From Jidongwangia harbinensis (GTDB lineage Bacteria; Actinomycetota; Actinomycetes; Mycobacteriales; Micromonosporaceae), in the NCBI RefSeq assembly GCF_020216025.1, contig NZ_JAIWNC010000009.1, positions 238,234-302,233 of the forward strand: 64,000 nucleotides of DNA. Direction: 5' to 3'. Position 1 is the stretch's first letter. Every line of letters begins with the position of its first letter. The notes beneath the pieces were generated by a model, which had not been told where the DNA came from, searched no databases, and saw nothing but the letters and a program-made list of their open reading frames with translations. Made by a program: the position numbers and the translations under genes. Below, in pieces: positions 24,649 through 31,829 of the stretch.

Positions 24649-26199
24649 TTGGCCTTCGGAGCGGACTATTTCCGGGACGTCCGGCGGTTCGGTGTCGGGA
24701 TCGGCATCAACCCCTCGGACTTCCACCCCGGTTACCTCGCCGACCCGGTGGACTTCCTCGAGATCACCGCGCCCAGCGTCCGGCACCGTGGGTCAGTGCC
24801 GTACCGGCTACAGCTGGCGTCCGGCACCGGCGGCGGGTTCGAGCGGCGCGGCATCCGCGAACTGGCCGGGTCCGCCCCCATCCTGGTGCACAGCACCAAC
24901 ATCAATCCGGTGTACGCGGACGCGCCGGCCGAGGCCGATCTTCGTCCGCTGCGCGAGCTGCTGGTGCTGGCGGACGCGCCGTGGGTGACCGAGGATCTCG
25001 GCGTCTGGCTGATGAGCGAGCGGCACGTCTACCCGCACTTCATGCCGCTGCCCCTGACCCGGGACACGCTGGCCGTGGCGACCGAGAACATCCGGTTCGT
25101 GCAGGACGTGCTCGGCGTGCCGTTCAACGCCGAGTTCCCGCCGATGACCTACGTCGTCGGCGACATGAACGCCTTCGAGTTCTTCGCCCGGCTCTGCGAT
25201 GCCACGGGTTGCGGCATGTGCGTCGACGTCGGCCACGTCCTCAGCTACCAGCTGGCGCGGGGTGCGTCGGCGTCGGCCGACTTCCACCGCATCCCCTGGG
25301 ACAACGTCACCGAGATCCATTTCGCCGGCGGTGCCATCGACCTCGTCCGGGAGGGTTTCGAGTATCACGACGAGCACGGCGATCTGGAGGTCGTGTCGAT
25401 CTGCCTCGACCTGATCGACGAGATCGTCGGGACCGCGCCGAACCTGCGGGCGATCGCGCTGGAGGTGTTCGGTGCCCGGCTTCCGGGACGGGCGCTGGAC
25501 CGGCTGCGCGCGGCGCGGGAACGGCCGGCGGTCGCGTCCTGGCTCGCCGGGACGGCCGCGGACGCGGCGGTGCCGGATCCGTCCGGGGGCCGGGAGCGGG
25601 TCCGCGCGTTGTCGGTGGCGATGTTCGACCTCCTGCACACCGACCAGCCGGTCTCCGGCAGCCGGATCGGCGGCGTGGCCGAGGTCTTCGCGGTCGGCGA
25701 GCAGCGGCGCTGGGACCGTGACCGGCAGGCCCGGCTGAAGGCGCTGGGCCGGAGCCTGGTGGCCTTCTACCCGGTCACCGCCGGCTGGATCCAGCGCCTC
25801 CGGGAATGGACCACCGAGCAGATGTACGGCCGGCTGATCGCCGCGGTCGACGGCACCGCCCCGCCGGGTGCCGAGACGGTGGCGGACGGACTGCGCCGGC
25901 TGGTCCCGGACGGCGGCGACACCCGGCTGCTGTACGAGCTGCTCGACGGCGAGACCTGGATGAACCAGTGCGCCAGCGGCCTCGCGGTGCCGCACAAGCG
26001 CCGCATCGGCATCGACCTCGACGCGGCCGCCGCGGCGCTGGCCGATCCCGCCGCCCGGCTCGAGTCGTTCGCCGCCCCGGACGAACTGATCTACCTGGGC
26101 GCCGGCGGGTTCGTCCGGCGCGGACCGACGGCCGTCCCGCCGGTCCAGGCCGCCGAACCGGCCGCGTGCGGTACGGCCCGCTGCTGCACCGGCGACTGA
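24649..26199 (+). CDS. DUF692 / MNIO-type multinuclear iron oxidase with extra C-terminal domain
   Basis: I place the start at TTG 24649 (GGGAG ~7 nt upstream); an ATG at 24562 is in frame but would overlap the divergent methyltransferase. 516 residues. Residues ~10-300 are a DUF692 TIM barrel: GVGIGINPSDF, DFLEITAPS, LVHSTNIN, TEDLGVW, FNAEFPPMTY, CVDVGHVLSYQ, TEIHFAGGAID, ALEVFGA. The Glu, Asp, His and Asn of these motifs are the expected iron ligands. Characterised MNIOs oxidise Cys, Asp or Asn residues of RiPP precursors (methanobactin, 3-thiaglutamate and aminopyruvate pathways). About 200 further residues follow, ending in a cysteine-rich tail ACGTARCCTGD. The local precursor has no Cys, so an Asp or other residue would have to be the target, or the substrate lies elsewhere. 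Confidence 0.85.
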   Translation: MAFGADYFRDVRRFGVGIGINPSDFHPGYLADPVDFLEITAPSVRHRGSVPYRLQLASGTGGGFERRGIRELAGSAPILVHSTNINPVYADAPAEADLRPLRELLVLADAPWVTEDLGVWLMSERHVYPHFMPLPLTRDTLAVATENIRFVQDVLGVPFNAEFPPMTYVVGDMNAFEFFARLCDATGCGMCVDVGHVLSYQLARGASASADFHRIPWDNVTEIHFAGGAIDLVREGFEYHDEHGDLEVVSICLDLIDEIVGTAPNLRAIALEVFGARLPGRALDRLRAARERPAVASWLAGTAADAAVPDPSGGRERVRALSVAMFDLLHTDQPVSGSRIGGVAEVFAVGEQRRWDRDRQARLKALGRSLVAFYPVTAGWIQRLREWTTEQMYGRLIAAVDGTAPPGAETVADGLRRLVPDGGDTRLLYELLDGETWMNQCASGLAVPHKRRIGIDLDAAAAALADPAARLESFAAPDELIYLGAGGFVRRGPTAVPPVQAAEPAACGTARCCTGD

Positions 26200-26226
26200 A
26201 CGCGCCGCCGTGGCAGTCTGGGTCGC

Positions 26227-26619
26227 ATGGATCAACCTGTGAACCTGAGCGCGGCGCTGGCCTCCTTCGACGAGGTCTACAGCCCGCGCATCGTGACCCG
26301 GGTCAACGACTACGACGTACGGATCGCGCACACCCGCGGCGACCACCTCTGGCACGTGCACGAGGACACCGACGAGTTCTTCCTCGCCCTGGACGGCGAG
26401 TTCTCCGTGGCGCTGCGCGACGCGGACGGCGCCGAGCGCACCGTCACGCTGCACGCCGGTGACGTGTTCGTGGTGCCGAAGGGCACCGAGCACAAGCCGT
26501 CGTCGACCGGCGGCGCGATCCTGATGTTCGAACCGACCGGCACGTCGACGACCGGGGACCGGCACGAGGGTGAGGTGCCCGCGCACGTGGACAGCACCAC
26601 CGGTCATCAGCTCACCTGA
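26227..26619 (+). CDS. small cupin-domain protein
   Basis: 130 residues, one cupin barrel. Motif 1 is HLWHVHEDTDEFFLALDGEF (metal ligands His, His, Glu), followed by motif 2 around HAGDVFVVPKGTEHKP. This is the common cytosolic single-cupin family near mannose-6-phosphate-isomerase-like proteins; the reaction is unknown. It starts 28 nt after the DUF692 oxidase gene on the same strand, so the two are probably co-transcribed and it may be an accessory of the RiPP locus or simply its downstream neighbour. Confidence 0.8.
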   Translation: MDQPVNLSAALASFDEVYSPRIVTRVNDYDVRIAHTRGDHLWHVHEDTDEFFLALDGEFSVALRDADGAERTVTLHAGDVFVVPKGTEHKPSSTGGAILMFEPTGTSTTGDRHEGEVPAHVDSTTGHQLT

Positions 26620-26716
26620 CCGAAACCGGCCCTCGATCCGTGAACCGGGCGGAGCCGTGGCACGTCTTTGCGGCATGCGGAGCAAACCGCAGTGACGTGA
26701 CCGGAGGAGAGCGATC

Positions 26717-28150
26717 GTGGCCTATTCCCCCACCACGGAACGCCGCCCCGGCTGGTTGCGCGCCCTCTGGGAGCGGATTCTGCGCAGCGTGCGGCGGACG
26801 CGGGAGGCGCCGGAGCAGCCGTCGGCGCCGGACCCGGGCCTTCCCACCGGAAGTGCCGCCGTTCCCTCGGCCGCCCGGTCCGCCGTTCCCTCGGCTGCCC
26901 GGTCCCCGGAACTGCGCAATCCGTTCCAGGTGGACCGCGAGCCCGTGGCCGGGGCCGCCGTGGGCGGGTACGCCAGGGCACGCGGGCAGGCCGATCGCAC
27001 GGCGTTCATGGCTCCCGCCTCGACCGGGCACCCGACCCTGGGCGGAACCGCGGACCCGGCCCTCGGCATCGACGTCGGCAGAAAGGCCCCGTCCACGGCC
27101 GAGGGGACCGTGCACGTCCGCGGTAACGGAAGGGTGTACAGCGAGGCGCAGTGGACCGGCCAGCGTAACGACGAGCAGATCACGACGGAGGTCCGCCGAA
27201 GCGCGATCGACCTCCAGTACGTCTCCCGGGACGGCTCCATCCTGGGACCGGAAGCGCTACGCGGTCTCGATCGAGAAGCCAGGAACGGCCTGACCCCGAT
27301 CGACCTGAACCGGGTGCCCGTCGGGTTCGCAGCCCCGGACGGGAGAGTGTTCACCGCGGCGGAGACGCGCGGCGCCGATCTGGCGAGGAGCGGTCTGACG
27401 CCGGTCGACCTGAGCCGGACGAGCGTCGGGTACGCCGCTGCGGACGGGAGGATCTTCGGCGACGAAGCGGCGGACCGCACCCGGGTGCGCCTGGACCGCG
27501 ACCAGAAGTACATCTCGGACGACGGGAGCATCTACCGCGGCGCGGAGGTCCGCCGAGTATCCTCCGACAGCGGCGGCGTGCGACCGCTCGACCACCCGAT
27601 CAGCAGTGGCTTCGTGTCCTCGAACGCGCGCCTCTACACCCCGGAACAGGCCGCGGAACTGCGTGCTCGAGGGCAGGGCGACAATCTGCGAGAAGTGGAC
27701 ATGAACCGGATCGACCAAGGTTACGTCGCGCCGACCGGGCAGGTAATCGATCGGGGCGAACTGCCGGGTATGTCTCCCGCGGACCGTGCACAGTTGTCCC
27801 CGGTCGATCGGGGCCGGTTGAATGTCGGCTACGTTTCCCCGGGCGGGGTCATTTCGCCCACCAGACAGGCCGATTCGACGGCTATGGATATGAGCATGGT
27901 GCGGGTCGGCTACCTGTCTCCGCAGGGGCTCGTATACCCGTCGATGCCTCAGGAAAAGGGAATCGCCGCGCAGGTGACGCCGATCGATATGAACCGTTAT
28001 GTGACCCCCGGATCGCAGCAGAACGTCGCGAAGGCAGCGAACGCGGCGGTCAGCCCGACCCCCGCGTGGGCGGGCCGGCAGCAGCCCGCCGTGGCGGCGA
28101 GTCGGGGGCCGGTGGCCGCGCCCGCCCGTCCGGCCAGCCCCGGTAGATGA
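26717..28150 (+). CDS. repeat protein of unknown function with ten GYVxxDGRVY-type units
   Basis: GTG start at 26717 with a strong GGAGGAGAG site. 477 residues, no signal peptide or membrane helix. After a basic N-terminus (PGWLRALWERILRSVRR) and a low-complexity A/P/S region, residues ~130-430 carry about ten imperfect units of ~25-40 residues. The pattern is [IV]D[LM]xRxxVGYxxxDGRVY. Examples: IDLNRVPVGFAAPDGRVF, VDLSRTSVGYAAADGRIF, VDMNRIDQGYVAPTGQVI, VDRGRLNVGYVSPGGVI, MDMSMVRVGYLSPQGLVY. The C-terminus is Ala/Pro-rich. I do not recognise the family. The repeats suggest a beta-hairpin solenoid or binding scaffold. It is probably monocistronic. Confidence 0.8.
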   Translation: MAYSPTTERRPGWLRALWERILRSVRRTREAPEQPSAPDPGLPTGSAAVPSAARSAVPSAARSPELRNPFQVDREPVAGAAVGGYARARGQADRTAFMAPASTGHPTLGGTADPALGIDVGRKAPSTAEGTVHVRGNGRVYSEAQWTGQRNDEQITTEVRRSAIDLQYVSRDGSILGPEALRGLDREARNGLTPIDLNRVPVGFAAPDGRVFTAAETRGADLARSGLTPVDLSRTSVGYAAADGRIFGDEAADRTRVRLDRDQKYISDDGSIYRGAEVRRVSSDSGGVRPLDHPISSGFVSSNARLYTPEQAAELRARGQGDNLREVDMNRIDQGYVAPTGQVIDRGELPGMSPADRAQLSPVDRGRLNVGYVSPGGVISPTRQADSTAMDMSMVRVGYLSPQGLVYPSMPQEKGIAAQVTPIDMNRYVTPGSQQNVAKAANAAVSPTPAWAGRQQPAVAASRGPVAAPARPASPGR

Positions 28151-28183
28151 CGGTCCGGCGCTGTGGTCCGGGGTACGGCGCGT

Positions 28184-28381
28184 TCAGCGGTCGAACTCGC
28201 CGGCCGCGACACCGCCGAGGAAGGCCCGCCATTGCGCGGTGGTGAAGACCAGGATCTGCCCCTCCGGGTCCTTGGAGTCCCGGACGGCAACCACGTCGAG
28301 CAGGTTGTCCGCCACTTCGACGCAGTTGCCGGAGGACCCGGATCGGGTGCTCGTGCGCCACTGTGCGCGAGACAGGTCCAT
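28184..28381 (-). CDS. DUF397 protein
   Basis: 65 residues covering the whole DUF397 domain: WRTSTRSGSSGNCVEVA, then VAVRDSKDPEGQILVF and TTAQWRAFLGGV. In actinomycetes these small proteins act with an adjacent XRE/DUF5753 regulator (WhiJ/AbaA-type loci), often as its antagonist. The XRE partner lies 15 nt upstream on the same strand, so they form one operon. Confidence 0.92.
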   Translation of the reverse strand: MDLSRAQWRTSTRSGSSGNCVEVADNLLDVVAVRDSKDPEGQILVFTTAQWRAFLGGVAAGEFDR

Positions 28382-28396
28382 GCCGCACCCCTTTCG

Positions 28397-29272
28397 CTAG
28401 GTCGCCAGATCGGCCGAGATCCTGTTGAGCGTGTCCCGCGTTTCCTGCGGACCGAACGACAGCGCCTGCAGTTGCTCGTAAGCGGCAGAGTACGCCGATA
28501 CCTCTGCCGGACGCTCCAGATATAGGGCGCCGGTCAACGTATCCACGTACACCATCTGATCCTCGGCGGCGTCCGGATACGGTTCCGGCAGCGGCGGAAA
28601 GTTGAGAATCACGAAGCTGCCGTCGAAACCGACCCCCGCGGCGTACGGCAGCAGCAGGATCTGGATGTTGGTCCGATGTGATTGGTCAATTAATCGGTCG
28701 ATCTGAGCCTTCATCACGCCCGGCCCGCCGACCAGCCGCCGCGCCGCGCCCTCGTCGACCACCACCCGCAGCAGCGGCGGCTCGTCCGCGGTGAGCACGG
28801 CCTGGCGTTCCATCCGCAACGCGACCTGACGCTCCACCTCGTCGTCCCGCATCGGCACCGGCGCGCCCCGGAACGCCGCCCGCGCGTAGTCCTCGGTCTG
28901 CAGCAGACCCGGCACCATCTGGCACTCATAGGTCCGGATCGCCGAGGCCTCCGACTCCATGCCCACATAGGTGGTGAACCAGTCGGGGAGCACATCGGAG
29001 TACCGCTGCCACCAACCGCGCTGCTTCGCCTGCCGGGCGACCGCGATGACCGCCTCCGCCTGGTCGCCCGTCACTCCATAGAGGGACAGGAGTGCCCGTA
29101 CGTCGTTGGGGTGTGGTCGTACCTCGGCGCTCTCGATCCGGGACAACCAGCTGGCGTCGTGGTCCACCCGCCGGGCCGCCTCGGCGGCCGGCAGGCCCGC
29201 GGAATCCCGCAGCCTGCGCAGCGTCAGGGCCAGTCGGCGCCGTCGGATCGTGGGACTCTGCCGGGAGGTCAC
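28397..29272 (-). CDS. XRE-family regulator with DUF5753 (WhiJ-like)
   Basis: I choose the GTG at 29272 because GGGAGG sits 7 nt upstream; an ATG at 29293 is in frame but lacks a site. 291 residues: helix-turn-helix ~20-75 (LRRLRDSAGLPAAEAAR..ASWLSRIESAEV), then DUF5753 (~105-285) with YECQMVPGLLQTEDYARA and the ending SFGPQETRDTLNRI. Members control development and antibiotic production in Streptomyces relatives, paired with DUF397 proteins as here. The divergent CxxC mini-protein at 29437 completes a frequent three-gene layout. Confidence 0.9.
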   Translation of the reverse strand: MTSRQSPTIRRRRLALTLRRLRDSAGLPAAEAARRVDHDASWLSRIESAEVRPHPNDVRALLSLYGVTGDQAEAVIAVARQAKQRGWWQRYSDVLPDWFTTYVGMESEASAIRTYECQMVPGLLQTEDYARAAFRGAPVPMRDDEVERQVALRMERQAVLTADEPPLLRVVVDEGAARRLVGGPGVMKAQIDRLIDQSHRTNIQILLLPYAAGVGFDGSFVILNFPPLPEPYPDAAEDQMVYVDTLTGALYLERPAEVSAYSAAYEQLQALSFGPQETRDTLNRISADLAT

Positions 29273-29436
29273 GGCCCATCCTCCCGCGTGCACCGAGCGG
29301 TGAACAACAGCACGCGAGCGGGCAAGATCGATTCCGCATCATGAATTTCGCATCTTGCGAGTTTCATCGATGTCATGCGACGGTGGACTTACCGATCGTG
29401 CAGGTCCGGTCACGTCACCGAGGCGAGCGAGGCGAC

Positions 29437-29691
29437 ATGCAACTCCGGCGGAACGCGCCGCAGGCGGGACCCACCGGACCGGACGACCACCTGGCCGGGC
29501 GCCCCAGCTGGGACTGCCGGTCGTGCGGGCGCCCGTGGCCGTGCCACCCGGTCCGGGAACGCATGACGTCGGAGATGGACCGGGTGTCCCTGGCCATCTA
29601 CATGTGGACCAACCTCGAGGAGGCCATCCACGACATCCCTCGCGGCCCGGTCTCCGACCTGTTCGACAGATTCATCCGATGGACCCATTGA
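29437..29691 (+). CDS. CxxC mini-protein adjoining XRE/DUF397 loci
   Basis: The ATG at 29437 follows GAGGCGAC; 84 residues. It contains RPSWDCRSCGRPWPC, a conserved cysteine motif (CxxCxxxWPC) that may bind a metal, then a helical part RVSLAIYMWTNLEEAI and DLFDRFIRWTH. Homologues of this small family lie opposite XRE/DUF5753-DUF397 pairs in many actinomycetes, and databases often mislabel them as flavin reductase. The function is unknown. Confidence 0.72.
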   Translation: MQLRRNAPQAGPTGPDDHLAGRPSWDCRSCGRPWPCHPVRERMTSEMDRVSLAIYMWTNLEEAIHDIPRGPVSDLFDRFIRWTH

Positions 29692-29743
29692 GGTACGGGG
29701 TGCCGGCCGGTCCGCGGCAACGGACCGGCCTGCTCCGCCCGCC

Positions 29744-29885
29744 GTGTGGAGGCAGGGTGCGCTCTGCGCCGTAGGGCGACACGGGTCGGTCACCCGTGCC
29801 CGGGCGTGTGGAGGTGAGGTGCGCTCCGTGCCGTAAAGCGACACGCGTCGTCACGCTGCCCCAGCGTGTGGAGGTAGGGCAAGCG
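29744..29885. repeat. tandem ~60-bp repeat, about 2.5 units
   Basis: Units begin with GTGTGGAGG at 29744, 29806 and 29866 (spacings 62 and 60). They share GTGCGCTC, GCCGTA and GCGACACG segments; the third unit is partial. The block lies downstream of the CxxC gene and the 3' end of the convergent secreted-protein gene. Unit length and divergence do not fit CRISPR; a chromosomal intergenic repeat is more likely. Confidence 0.6.
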
Positions 29886-29944
29886 CCCGCACTCGGGAAC
29901 GAAGGTGTGGCGCAGCCGAGGTGACCGGCAAGCGCCGGGGGGTG

Positions 29945-30514
29945 TCAGAAGCAGGTGGCGCAGACGCCGACCGGGCCGCCGGGCCGCACGGGCGGGTACA
30001 CGCTGCCGGTGTATCCGCCGGCGACGACGTCCTTGGCCACCAGCGGTGCGTCCGGATTGAGCGCTTGCGTCCGGACGGTCGGGAAGTTGGAGCCGTTCTT
30101 GGTGATGGTCACCAGCGAGCAGACGGTGCGGACATTGTCGCCGGTCAGTACACAGACGCCGTACTCGCCGACCGACGCTCTCGGCAGGACGGCGGCGCCG
30201 AAGCCGCGCGTCGCGCCGGGCTCCGCGGACCGGAACAGCCGGATGTTGTATCCCGCGGCGGTGCCGGTCGTCTTGTCGGCCGAGTACGAGGCGATGCGGA
30301 ATCCGCCCTGGCTGACCACGGGCGCGCACTGGGTGGCGCCGCCGAAGACGACGAACCAGGCACCGTCTTCGTCCAGTTCGGTCTCGGACAGGCTGGCGGT
30401 GGCGCACGGTGCCATGGCCCAGGGCTCCGGGTCCGCCTGCCGGGCGGTGGCGGGTGCGGCCCCGGCGAACAGGGTGGCCAGCGCCGCAACGAGCGTGACT
30501 AGACGGCTTTTCAT
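29945..30514 (-). CDS. secreted protein of unknown function
   Basis: 189 residues with a signal peptide (~1-25, MKSRLVTLVAALATLFAGAAP). The mature protein has about six cysteines, including a C-terminal CATCF, and a beta-rich composition. I do not recognise the family. Its ATG shares an A with the TGA stop of the LuxR-type regulator (ATGA overlap), so it is translationally coupled to it. A secreted protein made in step with a regulator suggests a signalling or sensing function, but this is only inference. Confidence 0.78.
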   Translation of the reverse strand: MKSRLVTLVAALATLFAGAAPATARQADPEPWAMAPCATASLSETELDEDGAWFVVFGGATQCAPVVSQGGFRIASYSADKTTGTAAGYNIRLFRSAEPGATRGFGAAVLPRASVGEYGVCVLTGDNVRTVCSLVTITKNGSNFPTVRTQALNPDAPLVAKDVVAGGYTGSVYPPVRPGGPVGVCATCF

Positions 30515-31557
30515 CAGGGCTCCTGGGTGTTCCGGGTGGTCGACGGGGTGACATTCGGTAGCGGCACCGCACGGGCGGCGCCGAGGATCATGGCGAGCTG
30601 GAAGCGGTTGTCGACGCCGAGGCGGTCCATCAAGCCGCGCAGGGTGTAGACCACGGTGCGCCGACTCAGTCCGAGTTCGGTGGCCGCGGCCGCTTCACTG
30701 TGACCGGCGATGAGCAGGGACACGATGGCTCGTTCCCGGGCGCTGAGCATGACAGTCGGCACCTCGTGCTGGTGGGGGTCGCAGGCGGTACCCCAGAGCG
30801 TGTAGAAGAGTCCGGCCAGGTGGGCCACGGCATCCGGATCGGAGATCAGGAGCGCTCCGGCCTCGAAGTTCGCCGGATCAGCCGGGAACAGGGCCGCGCG
30901 CCGGTCGAAGACCATCAGTTTCAACGGCAACGACGCGGCTTCCCGGTACTCGCCCCCGGCGGGGAGCCGCTCCCCGTGGCTGCCGTCGCGGGGCGTCAGT
31001 CCGAGCAGGCGCACCCGGATGCCCCGCGACACCAGGGACCGGTCCAGCGGGGCGGCCGCCGCCGCCGCGTCCGCGCTGATCACGTCCTCGGTGTTGATGG
31101 CCAGGTGTTCGCCGCGTTCCGCGGCGACCAGCTCGGCGATCCGGGCCCGCGCGGCCGCCCGGGTCGGCAGCCGGCACACGGCGGTCGCGGGAATCCGTTC
31201 CAGGTGCAGGCTGGACACGGCGGCCACGTGCCGGCGGAGCTGCTCGCTCCACACCTGCGGCGCGCGCCGTTGCCGCAGCCCCGACACCACCTGGTCGGCG
31301 TCGACGGCGTGCCAGTATCGCGCACGTCCCTCGGCGCGGATTCGTACCGCACCGGCGGCCACCAACTCGTCCAGCGCCCGGCTGATCGGTGCGACCTCCA
31401 CGCCGAGGTCCCGGGCCAGAAGCCGGGATGTGCTCGGCCCGAGCAGGGCCAGCGTGCGGTACGCCAGATCCGCGTGCGCCGACAGCCCCCATCCACCCAG
31501 CGACGGTACGACCACCGGGCCGGATCGCGGCCGGGTAGCCGTTTGCTGCACCACCAT
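30514..31557 (-). CDS. TrmB/LuxR-type transcriptional regulator
   Basis: The ATG at 31557 is preceded by GGGGGAGG on the minus strand; longer open sequence upstream is not needed. 347 residues: an N-terminal TrmB-like winged helix (~25-95, LALLGPSTSRLLARDLGVEVAPISRALDELV, split here: LLGPSTSRLL / VEVAPISRALDEL), a central phospholipase-D-like or sensor region (~130-260), and a C-terminal LuxR helix-turn-helix (~280-335, LSARERAIVSLLIAGHSEA). Streptomyces relatives regulate secondary metabolism. It is divergent from the ALF-repeat operon, and two palindromes lie in the shared 272-bp region. Confidence 0.82.
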   Translation of the reverse strand: MVVQQTATRPRSGPVVVPSLGGWGLSAHADLAYRTLALLGPSTSRLLARDLGVEVAPISRALDELVAAGAVRIRAEGRARYWHAVDADQVVSGLRQRRAPQVWSEQLRRHVAAVSSLHLERIPATAVCRLPTRAAARARIAELVAAERGEHLAINTEDVISADAAAAAAPLDRSLVSRGIRVRLLGLTPRDGSHGERLPAGGEYREAASLPLKLMVFDRRAALFPADPANFEAGALLISDPDAVAHLAGLFYTLWGTACDPHQHEVPTVMLSARERAIVSLLIAGHSEAAAATELGLSRRTVVYTLRGLMDRLGVDNRFQLAMILGAARAVPLPNVTPSTTRNTQEP

Positions 31558-31635
31558 GTCTGCTGCCTCCCCCGTGACAACTCCGCGAAGTGAACCTTGT
31601 CCAGCCCGTCCGGCGCTAGCCCTTTCGGCGTTCCT

Positions 31636-31697
31636 TTGCGCACGTGCGCAACGCGGGCGGCCCGCGCGACCCCGGCGACGGTTGCGCGGGTGCGCAG
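31636..31697. promoter_or_regulatory. two similar palindromes between LuxR-type regulator and ALF operon
   Basis: A perfect 16-bp palindrome TTGCGCACGTGCGCAA (31636-31651) and a near copy TTGCGCGGGTGCGCAG (31682-31697) lie 46 bp apart centre to centre in the divergent region. They look like operator half-pairs for a dimeric regulator, most simply the adjacent LuxR-type protein. Confidence 0.5.
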
Positions 31698-31829
31698 CCG
31701 ATCTGCGCGGGGGTCTCGACGGCGGCGGATCCGGGTGGCGCAATGACGTCGTCATCGAGCCGGATCAAGGTCCGCGGTGTCGCCTTCCCTTCGATCACCG
31801 GACGGTCCTGGTGCCGTCCGCGGGGAAAC

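Noticed and set aside
29744..29885. CRISPR array
   Set aside because: Only 2.5 diverged units of ~60 bp, no constant short repeat with unique spacers, no cas genes.
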